Below are positions 7,406 to 14,645 of a stretch of DNA of 17,438 nt, piece by piece; within the stretch, counting starts at the first letter, position 1; every line of letters begins with the position of its first letter. The notes under the pieces were generated by a model. That model worked only from the letters and a program-made list of their open reading frames with translations. It searched no databases and was not told where the DNA came from. The DNA is taken from assembly GCA_001801485.1 (NCBI GenBank), contig MGXV01000082.1, positions 1 to 17,438 on the forward strand, read 5' to 3'. The DNA is from Gammaproteobacteria bacterium RIFCSPHIGHO2_12_FULL_37_14 (GTDB lineage: Bacteria; Pseudomonadota; Gammaproteobacteria; DSM-16500). A program made the position numbers and the translations under genes.

Positions 7406-8185
7406 ATGAGTACAGCTCGAGACGTGATGGAAAAATTGAACATAAATGAAACCCACCTGAGGCGGGTTGAGCCAACAAAATCATTATTAATAAAGTCAAT
7501 GCCCTGCGAGCGGCAGACCGCAAAAATAAGAAATAAAGCGGTGGATAGTATGGAGCAAGGTGATGTTGTAGACGTTATTCATCGGTATGATCAAAGCTGG
7601 CGTGGTCAGAGGAACACATTTGGCGAAATAGTTCTCTATAGTTTTCTAATGTTATATTTACTGTGGGTGTATTTTCAGAAGTTTGATGACATAGTAAATA
7701 AAAAAGCAACGTGTTCATTAGATGATGTAAATCGTATGGACCAAATGAACGATGATAGCTATGAGAAGATATATAATGAAATCAATGGCTATTTTTTGAC
7801 TTTTATTGCTGTGCTAGCGGCAGGTATCTTACCTAACATACCTAACACATTAAGATACAGAGAAACAAAAAATGCATGTGCGGAATGGTTAAATGAGAAA
7901 TTAGGCAAGGAAAAATTTACAGAAATCCAAAAAAATTGGACATTCTATGAACGATATCGAGATGTTTTATTATCAATAGCAGAAATCGAAGAGCTAACGA
8001 ATTTATCTCAAAAAAATTCCGTAGGTAACACCACTACTGTAATAAATGAAGAAAAGAATACAAATTGCGAAAATTTATTATTAGGATCAACAACCAGATT
8101 ATTTCCATTAATCACTGAAAAAAAGAAGCAAGAAGATACTTATTGCGGATTTAAACTAGGATTTTTATTAGGCAAGAGATTTTAA
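7406..8185 (+). CDS. Unrecognised 259-residue protein with two membrane helices
   Basis: The start is supported by GAGGATAA about 8 nt before the ATG. Two hydrophobic spans, 74-90 (EIVLYSFLMLYLLWVYF) and 128-148 (through ILPNIPNTL), form a hairpin around a polar loop of about 37 residues. The N-terminal 70 residues are basic and polar, and the C-terminal 110 residues are polar and end in KLGFLLGKRF. No enzymatic motif is seen. It follows the 388-residue gene by 101 bp on the same strand, a gap with its own weak hairpin at 7356-7376, so it could be co-transcribed or independent. A two-helix hairpin with large soluble flanks is found among inner-membrane and effector proteins alike; no function can be given. 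Confidence 0.6.
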   Translation: MSTARDVMEKLNINETHLRRVEPTKSLLIKSMPCERQTAKIRNKAVDSMEQGDVVDVIHRYDQSWRGQRNTFGEIVLYSFLMLYLLWVYFQKFDDIVNKKATCSLDDVNRMDQMNDDSYEKIYNEINGYFLTFIAVLAAGILPNIPNTLRYRETKNACAEWLNEKLGKEKFTEIQKNWTFYERYRDVLLSIAEIEELTNLSQKNSVGNTTTVINEEKNTNCENLLLGSTTRLFPLITEKKKQEDTYCGFKLGFLLGKRF

Positions 8186-8291
8186 GCCGAAGCAGAAATT
8201 TCGATGCCTCTCTGTTGATACCACCTTTAGGATGCTATTGTCGTTTGAGTTAGGTATTTATTGGCTTGGCGGGCGTAAAAATAATAACTCA

Positions 8292-8537
8292 CTAATAGAC
8301 CGATGAGTTTTGAAGTGCTTTTACTAAATCGTCCGGCATAGGGTACTTTAAATATTTAGGAAGCTGAGAAATCTCTATTTGTTCATCATATAAATTAAAA
8401 TTATTTTGCTTTGCAGCCATTCTATGTACCGGAATATTGAACTTAAGTGCATACGAAACGATTTTTTTACATTGGTCTCTTGTAAGTACATTTGAATAAT
8501 TATGATCGTACAATAGCCCAAGATAAATTTTACTAGG
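8292..8537 (-). pseudogene. 3' fragment of an unknown gene, cut at an IS-like end
   Basis: The minus-strand frame ending at 8292 reads SKIYLGLLYDHNYSN, VLTRDQCKKIVSYALK and further to NSSVY, about 80 protein-like residues. It has no plausible start with a ribosome-binding site; only a TTG at 8513 is available. Just upstream (right) of 8537 the sequence changes to a motif like an IS end, so the 5' part of the gene has probably been lost. The family is not recognised. Confidence 0.5.
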
Positions 8538-8539
8538 TC

Positions 8540-8589
8540 TGAACTGACCCCAAAAACAGACACCGAATTACTGCTGCTTTTGGGGATCA
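8540..8589. mobile_element. IS3-like terminal sequence remnant
   Basis: TGAACTGACCCCAAAA (8540-8555), followed by ACAGACACC, resembles the terminal inverted repeats of IS3-family elements (TGAACTG.CCCC.AAA...GACACC). A matching complement, TTTTGGGGATCA, sits at 8578-8589, so the piece is a short near-palindrome. No transposase gene is present between or beside the two, so at most an IS end or small derivative remains. Confidence 0.4.
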
Positions 8590-8609
8590 TGGATGACACT
8601 ACAAATCAA

Positions 8610-10319
8610 TCAACAAAACTTAACCATCACCTTATCCTGCAAAAATCCCTCAACCTTACTGATACAAAATGCCTCACCAACACGCAATCCCTGTTTTATA
8701 TCATCAGGATGAATAATAAACTCCTTACCAACTCTCACCGTCCCAAGCTTCACTTCCGATTGAGAAGCGTCAATCTGCGCAGTCACTGCCATCTTGTTAT
8801 GAGTGCCACTCCAGTGAGTCACACCTTCCGCACTTAGCTGATCATTCAAGCGATGACAAATAATGGTATTGGCACAATTCAAAATCTGGCTCTTGAAGGT
8901 AACATCGACTCTATCCAAGTCTGCCAAACCCTGTGTGCCAAAAATCGCGTGTACGCCCTTCCCTCTGCCCATGTTAACGAGATTTAGCACTTGCTCACCG
9001 GCAAACACAGAGAATTCATCAAACACAGTAAATATTTTCTTGCCGGCATCATAGTGATCAATCACCGCTTTAATATCATTGATGACCAGTTTACCAAGCA
9101 CTTTTGAAAAACTTGGAAAACGTAACGCTGGCAATGCAAAATAGACAACAGCATTTTCGTCAATGATCTGCGGCAGCGTAAAAGTTTTTTCTGACAGCGT
9201 GAAAAATTCTCCCAATTCAGAATTCAGCAAGATGTTCAAATGCGCACGCAAGCCGGTAATATCTTTGCGATCGTAATTTTCCAACATGCTTGCCTTCTCA
9301 ATGAGATCGGCATCGCGGGTTTCACGCGCAACATTCATCAGTGATTCAAAATCCAGACATTGTGCGACTGTTCTTAAATCGAATATTTTTCGTGCTTTTT
9401 GCAGTACTTCAAACGTTGTCTGCAAATAATCTTCGGCAATCGAACGATAATAATCATTCTCCCAATGATCTTTCAAGCTGATGACTTTATCCTTGAGTTC
9501 GGTGTAACCGCCATTTGCCAAACAATTGTAATGGTATTGATTGGCGCAATTGAATCCATAGAATGGTCTGCCATATTTTTCAGCCAACGTCTGCATCCAC
9601 TCCACATTTTCAGTTGTCGGCTTTCCATCCACCACGATCAATGGATAACCTTTTTTGATGGCACGCTGATGAAACCGTCTCAGCGTGATCGTCTTACCAC
9701 TACCCGTCGTACCCAGCACCAAAACAATCTGGTTAATATAATGATCTGGCAGTGTCACATAATCTCCAGAATATTTTGATACGCCTAGCACAGTCGCATC
9801 ATATTGATTGTCATTCAAGCGACTCAACTTCTTGTCCAGTTTATTACTACTAACTTCCTTACGTTCGGTTAGAAGACTACCATCTTGCAATGATTTCCGT
9901 GCTTTGGTGTAAGGTGTCACTTGATCATGGCCAATCACACTTAAAACACCAGCCAGCAACACCGAAAAACTGGCTATGTATGCCGAACCATAACGTAACA
10001 GAAAACTAAATCCTGTATCGGGATGATTATGAAGCAAGTATCTCCAGAAAATTTTATTAATGGTAAATCCATAGCTAAACATGCTGTGCAGATCGAGATT
10101 AAACCCGCCAAAAAGTGCGCCCAATGCAGCGCACAACAACCCAGCACCCAAGACATACCACCATTTAATTTCAAAAATTTTGGCCGCAGCAAACACCAGA
10201 AACGCAACCAGTGCCGTACCCGTATGCCAAATCAGAGAACCTGCCATAATCAACATCATCAAGCTCTGACGAGGATTAGCATCGATATATTCATTGAACC
10301 GATCTTCAAAATTCTTCAT
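8610..10319 (-). CDS. Type IV coupling protein, VirD4/TraD/MobB-type ATPase
   Basis: A 569-residue coupling ATPase that links the relaxase-DNA complex to a type IV secretion channel. Hydrophobic spans at about 20-47, 52-71 and 108-130 anchor it in the inner membrane. Walker A is GTTGSGKT at 203-210; Walker B is FTVFDEF at 430-436. GRGKGVHAIFGTQGLADLDR at 451-470 is the conserved sensor/arginine region of this family (TraM-recognition/TraG-D_C type). VVYFALPALRFPSFSKVLGK (391-410) also fits. The gene overlaps the relaxase-like gene upstream by 4 nt, indicating translational coupling, and the pair parallels MobB (coupling protein) and MobC (relaxase) of plasmid CloDF13. No mating-pair-formation genes are present, so transfer would need a helper's channel. 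A second, broken relative lies at 5775-5882. Confidence 0.9.
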   Translation of the reverse strand: MKNFEDRFNEYIDANPRQSLMMLIMAGSLIWHTGTALVAFLVFAAAKIFEIKWWYVLGAGLLCAALGALFGGFNLDLHSMFSYGFTINKIFWRYLLHNHPDTGFSFLLRYGSAYIASFSVLLAGVLSVIGHDQVTPYTKARKSLQDGSLLTERKEVSSNKLDKKLSRLNDNQYDATVLGVSKYSGDYVTLPDHYINQIVLVLGTTGSGKTITLRRFHQRAIKKGYPLIVVDGKPTTENVEWMQTLAEKYGRPFYGFNCANQYHYNCLANGGYTELKDKVISLKDHWENDYYRSIAEDYLQTTFEVLQKARKIFDLRTVAQCLDFESLMNVARETRDADLIEKASMLENYDRKDITGLRAHLNILLNSELGEFFTLSEKTFTLPQIIDENAVVYFALPALRFPSFSKVLGKLVINDIKAVIDHYDAGKKIFTVFDEFSVFAGEQVLNLVNMGRGKGVHAIFGTQGLADLDRVDVTFKSQILNCANTIICHRLNDQLSAEGVTHWSGTHNKMAVTAQIDASQSEVKLGTVRVGKEFIIHPDDIKQGLRVGEAFCISKVEGFLQDKVMVKFC

Positions 10320-10924
10320 AGCAATTCCTCAAGTTTGTGTATTTTGATATAAGATTTTTGTGCAGCATGCCTTGCAAGCGATGACACAATATTTTCCGAG
10401 CAAAAGTACCAGACTTCTGAAATTTTGAATTGCGCACCATAAGCCCTGAATATTTGCTCAAGCCGCCGTTTACTTTTGAGCGTCAATTCCACTTCAATAG
10501 CAATTTCCCGATTATCTGGAAAAATCATTTTTCCATCAGGAATGTGTCCAGATTTACCAATCCCTTCGGTAAATTTATCGCGTTTTAACACACGCTCACT
10601 GACCCACACTACAGTTGGATAAAGTTGAATTAGTTTGAAATAGACCTCCATAATAGTGAGTTGATGTTTGTAATTATCTTTTGGTAAATTAAAAATGGCT
10701 GGTAAGTGCGTATATTTAGCGCCCTCATTTGTCAGATAAAATGCACCATGCCGGTTATGAAACACACGCTCATGATTGACCAAACCAGCTTTCACCAGTC
10801 TTTGCATCACCTTGTAACTTCGCGGCGTTTTCACTCCAAACTTCTTTTCAATCTGCGGCATCTCACAAAAACCAAACTCATTAATAAAATTTAAAATTTC
10901 TACATCTCTATCTGTTATTAACAT
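10316..10924 (-). CDS. Replication-relaxation family protein, MOBC-type relaxase candidate
   Basis: A 202-residue protein of the Replic_Relax group. Residues 5-70 form a winged helix (LITDRDVEILNFINEFGFC, RSYKVMQRLVKAGLVNHERV, AFYLTNEGA). The second half carries HIPDGKMIF (127-135) and then AIEVELTLKSKRRLEQI (142-158): a PD130...E144xE146xxxK150 arrangement like the restriction-endonuclease-type catalytic site described for MOBC relaxases such as CloDF13 MobC and pAD1 TraX. The relaxase nicks the transferred strand at oriT. The ATG at 10924 has a very strong AGGAGGAGGTGAG site upstream, and the 3' end overlaps the coupling-protein gene. The palindrome-rich DNA immediately upstream is the natural place for oriT. 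At 202 residues it is somewhat shorter than CloDF13 MobC. Family assignment is good; catalytic activity is inferred. Confidence 0.8.
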   Translation of the reverse strand: MLITDRDVEILNFINEFGFCEMPQIEKKFGVKTPRSYKVMQRLVKAGLVNHERVFHNRHGAFYLTNEGAKYTHLPAIFNLPKDNYKHQLTIMEVYFKLIQLYPTVVWVSERVLKRDKFTEGIGKSGHIPDGKMIFPDNREIAIEVELTLKSKRRLEQIFRAYGAQFKISEVWYFCSENIVSSLARHAAQKSYIKIHKLEELL

Positions 10925-10993
10925 CTCACCTCCTCCTTTAATTATTTGATTTTCTTTTTTTCTTTTATGACCTTAATAACTCACTGAACTCTC

Positions 10994-11064
10994 CGGTGCT
11001 CGGGTGGCTGACCACCCTACCTTCTCTCCACGTTGTGGGAGGGTGGTCAGCCACCCGAGCACCG
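10994..11064. repeat. Nested 25-bp palindrome upstream of relaxase gene (oriT/origin candidate)
   Basis: The left arm 10994-11018 (starts CGGTGCTCGGGTGG) is exactly complementary to 11040-11064, with a 21-nt loop. Each arm holds its own smaller hairpin: GGGTGGCTGACCACCC (11003-11018) and its mirror GGGTGGTCAGCCACCC (11041-11056). A cross-shaped structure is therefore possible on either strand. It is GC-rich in AT-rich surroundings, lies 70 bp before the relaxase start, and has no T-run next to it that would make it a simple terminator. Confidence 0.9.
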
Positions 11065-11181
11065 CTCCGAACTGTATGCTGACTGGCTTTTATAACATCC
11101 TGCACGGAGAATGCTTTTCGCCAGCTTTTTATCCCTGCCATTAGCCGCTTCTTTGTGATGATCTATTCCTCTTATCAGGAA
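11065..11181. other. Spacer between the two palindromes
   Basis: About 117 bp with no reading frame of note and no repeat of the flanking palindromes. Together with the palindromes and the 69 bp before 10994 it makes up the gap between the relaxase and DUF3987 genes. It may include the relaxase operon promoter, but no clear -35/-10 pair was found. Confidence 0.5.
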
Positions 11182-11283
11182 AAAATTTCCCACAGATGGA
11201 GGGGGAGGTCACCGGCAAAACCCCCGAAATTCGAATTATGGGGGTTTTGCCGGTGACCCCCTCCCCCGTTCACGGGAAATTTT
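11182..11283. repeat. Composite ~100-bp quasi-palindrome at the 3' end of the DUF3987 gene
   Basis: Three nested levels. The core 11207-11225 pairs perfectly over 19 bp with 11240-11258. Beyond a CCC bulge (11259-11261), GGGGGA (11201-11206) pairs with 11262-11267. Further out, AAAATTTCCC (11182-11191) pairs with GGGAAATTTT (11274-11283). The central loop itself contains the palindrome AATTCGAATT (11228-11237). The right outer arm lies inside the last codons of the DUF3987 gene (stop at 11270-11272). It could end that transcript, since a T-run follows on the minus strand within the outer arm, or form part of an origin. Confidence 0.88.
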
Positions 11284-12832
11284 CTGTTTCTACTGTTTGG
11301 ATTTTTATTTTTGGATTAACAACAAAAGCTGCCTGCTTTGGTCTGCCGACACTTGCCTGTTTGACTTCCTGCCGTAGCCATCCCGTTTCTATCAATTCAT
11401 CACAAGCACTACGCACCAGCTCATTGCTGCTCAGCAATGACCAATCTTTTTTGCAAACCTCTCGCACTGAAAAACCAGATTTCAACTTGCCTTGTTCAAT
11501 TTTTCTGGCAAGTACCGCTGCCGCTTGATGTGTCATATCAGTCGCCATACCATAAATTCGCTCTGCATGAGATTCCAGATAGCCACACCATGCAATCGCC
11601 GTGACAGTATGATCAATGGAAATAGCATCAGCTTTTTTGCCATCTGCGAGATCAATTAAATAAAAAATTAATGCGAGACTTGGTGCGAGACTGCGGTATT
11701 TTGATAAATGCTCAATCAGGATTGGATGATCGTCACCACGCAACTTGTCTTTTTCAAGATCAGTCAACCAGCAATAAAAAATCTCTTGGGCATGCTCTTC
11801 AAAACTGAAATAGGGGATGCGCCCTTCTTCGTGCTTGGTTGCACCATGCTGGATGAAATCCATCTCAGATAATGTTTTGAAAATATCAAACGCACGTTGT
11901 TTCGCTTTGACATCGGGAACACGGTCTACCAATCGCCAGTCACTTTTTTCATCTGGATAGACAAACAATTGAAACCGCTGCAATAAACCATCATTATCCG
12001 CGCCGCGAATAGCTTGATGTAAATAGCGTAATAATTTTGCGGGCTGGGTACTGCCAAACAAAGAGATACATAAATTTTTAGTATGTACTGTCCCGCGGCC
12101 AATACGATCACTGGTTAAAGAGCCATCACCATTCCACGCTTCCAGAAAAAATGAGCGATCGCCTTCACGTCCATCTTGTTCCCATGACGCTAACAATCCA
12201 ATTAACTCATCACGGTACAACAGTAAACCACGTGGATTATCTGCCAATAATTCGCTCAATTTTTCAATCGTAGCATCATTGGTTTTATAACGTTTCCAAA
12301 TTGGTTTTGATGGCTCTTGTATTTGCGCTAATTTATTTTTTAAATCCAGTGCATCGTATGATTCCTGATGCACTTTCTTTTTTAATAATTGCTTTTGCGC
12401 TTTCAACATTTCACTTTTGATGGCTTCTTTTTCAGCCTTCAAAAATTCAGACTCTGCATAATAACTCGCGGCACTTTCATCAAACGCCTGTTTTGCCTCT
12501 GCTTCCAGCACATTGATAAAACGCATCACTTCCGATATTGCGGGTGTTTTCAACATCCCAGGACGGCCAACGACGCCGCCCCAAAGATTGGGAACCACCA
12601 ACCAGTCGTCTTTTTGTTTTGGCTTCACAGCGCACCCCGCTCCGATGATGGCAGCAGCTGCTACAATCGCAGCAACCGCAATGAAGTCCACCGGACACTG
12701 CATGCGCTCGGCAATATCTATTACCCAATCACGAAAGGGCTCAGGAATATTGGTGGGCAGTAACGGCAAGACAGGCAGCAGACTGTGTTTGATTGGCTCT
12801 GGATCAGGCCAGTTTGAATTGTCTTGTGTCAT
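11270..12832 (-). CDS. YfjI/DUF3987-family ATPase, element replication/primase-associated protein
   Basis: A 520-residue protein of the DUF3987 (YfjI-like) family, common on prophages, plasmids and integrative elements next to AlpA-type regulators and usually thought to act in element replication as a helicase/primase-associated ATPase. LLPTNIPEPFRDWVIDIAER (24-43) begins the domain. The Walker A-like loop is GRPGMLKTP (89-97), typical of this family. A long charged helix (110-172) interrupts it. Walker B is GLLLYRDEL (202-210), and LCISLFGSTQP (254-264) is the sensor strand. The C-terminal ~100 residues end in a winged-helix-like segment (ELVRSACDELIETGWLRQEVKQ). The ATG at 12832 has GGAG about 8 nt upstream. 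The 3' end runs into a large palindrome. The role in replication is inferred from the family and its neighbours. Confidence 0.85.
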   Translation of the reverse strand: MTQDNSNWPDPEPIKHSLLPVLPLLPTNIPEPFRDWVIDIAERMQCPVDFIAVAAIVAAAAIIGAGCAVKPKQKDDWLVVPNLWGGVVGRPGMLKTPAISEVMRFINVLEAEAKQAFDESAASYYAESEFLKAEKEAIKSEMLKAQKQLLKKKVHQESYDALDLKNKLAQIQEPSKPIWKRYKTNDATIEKLSELLADNPRGLLLYRDELIGLLASWEQDGREGDRSFFLEAWNGDGSLTSDRIGRGTVHTKNLCISLFGSTQPAKLLRYLHQAIRGADNDGLLQRFQLFVYPDEKSDWRLVDRVPDVKAKQRAFDIFKTLSEMDFIQHGATKHEEGRIPYFSFEEHAQEIFYCWLTDLEKDKLRGDDHPILIEHLSKYRSLAPSLALIFYLIDLADGKKADAISIDHTVTAIAWCGYLESHAERIYGMATDMTHQAAAVLARKIEQGKLKSGFSVREVCKKDWSLLSSNELVRSACDELIETGWLRQEVKQASVGRPKQAAFVVNPKIKIQTVETENFP

Positions 12833-12885
12833 TTTTATTGCTCCGTGCTCTTCAGGGAATTTAACAGATGAAAGTAGACAATTTG

Positions 12886-13128
12886 TTATCCTGAGGTGGA
12901 TAAAACAGAGGGATGCCTCTCTAACCAGGCGTTAATTTCAGACTTTCTATAGCGAACTAATCGACCCATCTTGACAAATCGTATACCCGTTCCAGCCCAA
13001 CGTTCGCGCTCTAATGTTGCTAATGAGCAATCACGAATCGCTGCAACGGTTTCTTGGGAAAATAAAGCCCAATTCGGGGCTTGTTCATATTCATTGATGA
13101 GGATAATGCGAGATGTTTGAACTTTCAT
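12886..13128 (-). CDS. AlpA-like DNA-binding regulator/excisionase-type protein
   Basis: An 80-residue winged-HTH protein: FSQETVAAIRDCSLATLERERW (23-44) is the recognition part, and GIRFVKMGRLVRYRKSEINAWLERH (48-72) is the wing and closing helix with the VRYRKSEINAWL signature of AlpA/HTH_17 proteins. These small proteins activate or bind DNA for integration, excision or replication of mobile elements. The ATG at 13128 is preferred over an in-frame TTG at 13146 because GGAG (with CAGG) sits 8 nt upstream. It lies directly upstream of the DUF3987 gene on the same strand (53-bp gap) and is divergent from the S24-type repressor, so that repressor likely controls it. Confidence 0.8.
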   Translation of the reverse strand: MKVQTSRIILINEYEQAPNWALFSQETVAAIRDCSLATLERERWAGTGIRFVKMGRLVRYRKSEINAWLERHPSVLSTSG

Positions 13129-13161
13129 AATACCTGCTCCAAGCAAAATTAAGAGGAAGAG

Positions 13162-13189
13162 ATATTACCAAATGACAACGGTTCGTCAA
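13162..13189 (-). promoter_or_regulatory. Candidate promoter and operator of the alpA-DUF3987 genes
   Basis: On the minus strand TTGACG (13189-13184) and TAATAT (13167-13162) are separated by 16 nt, a good sigma-70 pair 34 nt before the alpA-like start. A partial dyad TGAC-N8-GTCA (13173-13188) covers the -35 box and spacer, well placed for repression by the divergently encoded S24-type repressor. Confidence 0.6.
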
Positions 13190-13223
13190 CAATATATATT
13201 ATAACAACAGATAAATATATAAA

Positions 13224-13252
13224 TTGACTTTTTTGATAACGTTATGTATGCT
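13224..13252 (+). promoter_or_regulatory. Candidate promoter and operator of the repressor gene
   Basis: TTGACT (13224-13229) and TATGCT (13247-13252) are 17 nt apart, 40 nt before the repressor start codon. The perfect 10-bp palindrome ATAACGTTAT (13236-13245) lies in the spacer and could be the site of autorepression. It differs from the dyad at 13173-13188, so the true operator consensus is unclear. Confidence 0.55.
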
Positions 13253-13291
13253 ACGCGATATTCGCTAGGACACCTACTCAGGACAAGTAAT

Positions 13292-14029
13292 ATGGCAACC
13301 TCAGATAAATTTGACGATGAGTCACAGCATCCCCAGGAATTGAACGGCTGGCAAGATCGCATCAAGCAACGACTAAAAGCGCTTGGCATGACCCAAGAAT
13401 CTCTTGCGCATAAAATAGGTATCACACGTAGCGCCATTTGCCATTACTTGGCTGGTCGTAGAGTTCCTTCATTAAGTCAATTTTCAAAACTGGCTGAGGT
13501 ATTGGAAGCAGAACCTAGCTGGCTGCAATTTGGTTCACCTCATGAAACGCCCGCTGAGAAAGTATCAAGACTCATGACATCTCTTCATCCTCTTCCAATC
13601 ATTACATGGGAACAAGCCGCTGAATTTAAGGATTTAAGACAATTGGATTTATCAAAAACAAAAGAATGGGTTCCAAATTATTTCACACATCGTAAAGATG
13701 TTTATGGTTTGAAAATTAAAGGTGATGCGATGATTTCACCTAACGGCCAAAGCAAAAGCTTTCATGAAGGTGATATCATTGTCGTAAATCATAATGGTGT
13801 TGCAGAACCTGGCGATTTTGTTGTTGCAAAATTAACGACGACTGAGGAAATAACTTTTAAGCAATACGTTATTGATGCCGGCAAGAAATATTTAAAACCT
13901 TTAAATCCTCAATATCCCACTATCGAAATTACTGGGATTTATAGTCGCCTTGCGGTGGTTACGCATTCTATATGCCCGAACAAGATTGATGATACGACTG
14001 TGACGATATCTTACAGTGGTTCATTTTAG
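13292..14029 (+). CDS. Phage-type repressor, XRE HTH plus S24-like C-domain lacking the catalytic Ser
   Basis: A 245-residue CI/C2-type repressor. The N-terminal HTH spans about 22-75 (LGMTQESLAHKIGITRSAIC, HYLAGRRVPSLSQFSKLAEV). The C-domain begins near 100 and keeps the S24 fold pattern: VYGLKIKGDAMISPNG, SFHEGDIIVV, PGDFVVAKL, EITFKQYVIDAGKKYLKPLN. The general-base Lys is present (K190), but the position before Met147, normally the nucleophilic Ser of GDSM, is Ala146. The protein is thus expected to dimerise but not to cleave itself. The ATG at 13292 is favoured by AGGA about 8 nt upstream; a start at 13244 would overlap the promoter. Divergent from the alpA-like gene, it is probably the master repressor of the element. 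Release would need an antirepressor or another signal. Confidence 0.88.
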   Translation: MATSDKFDDESQHPQELNGWQDRIKQRLKALGMTQESLAHKIGITRSAICHYLAGRRVPSLSQFSKLAEVLEAEPSWLQFGSPHETPAEKVSRLMTSLHPLPIITWEQAAEFKDLRQLDLSKTKEWVPNYFTHRKDVYGLKIKGDAMISPNGQSKSFHEGDIIVVNHNGVAEPGDFVVAKLTTTEEITFKQYVIDAGKKYLKPLNPQYPTIEITGIYSRLAVVTHSICPNKIDDTTVTISYSGSF

Positions 14030-14099
14030 TGGATTTTTGATTGTAGAAAGAAAATTGATGAAATTGAAAAATTATTAATAATCTTTTGGAAGCATAATA

Positions 14100-14645
14100 A
14101 TGGGCGCATTATCATCGGCATTTACTGGAATAATAATCGCAGTCATTAGCTCTTGGGTCACAGTGCAACTGTCTTTAAGAAGATTTCAGAAAGAAAAGAT
14201 ATGGGAAAGAAAATTTGAAGCCTATATTAAAATAATCGAAGCTTTGCATAATGTTAAAGATTATATGGCTACAGAAGAAAATTTTGAAATTGGCATTCGA
14301 AACCGAGAAAATGCTTCTCCCGAATATTTTTCGAATTCTTTTGCTAAATATCGAACCGCCAATGATGAAGTAGCAAAATACAGAAGTATTGGTGAATTAA
14401 TAATTTCAGAAGAAGCCGTGTTATTACTAAATGAATATTTTAAAAATACCAATGTTAACGTTACGCACTATATGGACGAAATTAACTCCATTTGGAATGC
14501 CGCAAGTTCTTGCTTAACCAAATTGCTAATTATTGCTAAAGAAGATTTGAATGAGTCAACCAACTCTTATTTCATAAGTATATTTATTTCTAAAATGTAT
14601 TATCTAAAACAATATCTTGAAAGAGACAATAAACATGCCGATTAA
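14100..14645 (+). CDS. Small membrane-anchored protein paired with HNH nuclease
   Basis: A 181-residue protein with one N-terminal membrane helix (about 5-24) and a cytosolic helical domain. The start of that domain, SLRRFQKEKIWERKFEAYIKIIEALHNVKDY (25-55), has the [WR]xRKxEAYxxIIxALHxxK pattern of a widespread uncharacterised group. No catalytic motif is seen. GGAAG lies about 8 nt before the ATG. The last 11 nt overlap the HNH gene (its ATG at 14635 is inside the last codons here), so the two are translationally coupled and probably act together. A membrane sensor or anchor for the nuclease is the natural inference. It follows the repressor gene by 70 bp on the same strand. Confidence 0.7.
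   Translation: MGALSSAFTGIIIAVISSWVTVQLSLRRFQKEKIWERKFEAYIKIIEALHNVKDYMATEENFEIGIRNRENASPEYFSNSFAKYRTANDEVAKYRSIGELIISEEAVLLLNEYFKNTNVNVTHYMDEINSIWNAASSCLTKLLIIAKEDLNESTNSYFISIFISKMYYLKQYLERDNKHAD

Noticed and set aside
8375..8599. 74-codon minus-strand frame overlapping the truncated gene fragment
   Set aside because: Competes with the more protein-like frame ending at 8292 and runs through the IS-like end.
8580..9779. Several plus-strand open frames of 60-126 codons
   Set aside because: They lie antisense to the coupling-protein gene, whose frame is continuous and carries Walker motifs; the others lack start signals and domain sense.
12389..12935. Plus- and minus-strand frames of 80-140 codons over the DUF3987 gene start
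   Set aside because: Low-quality protein sequence rich in Ser, Cys and Arg, antisense or out of frame to the recognised ATPase gene.
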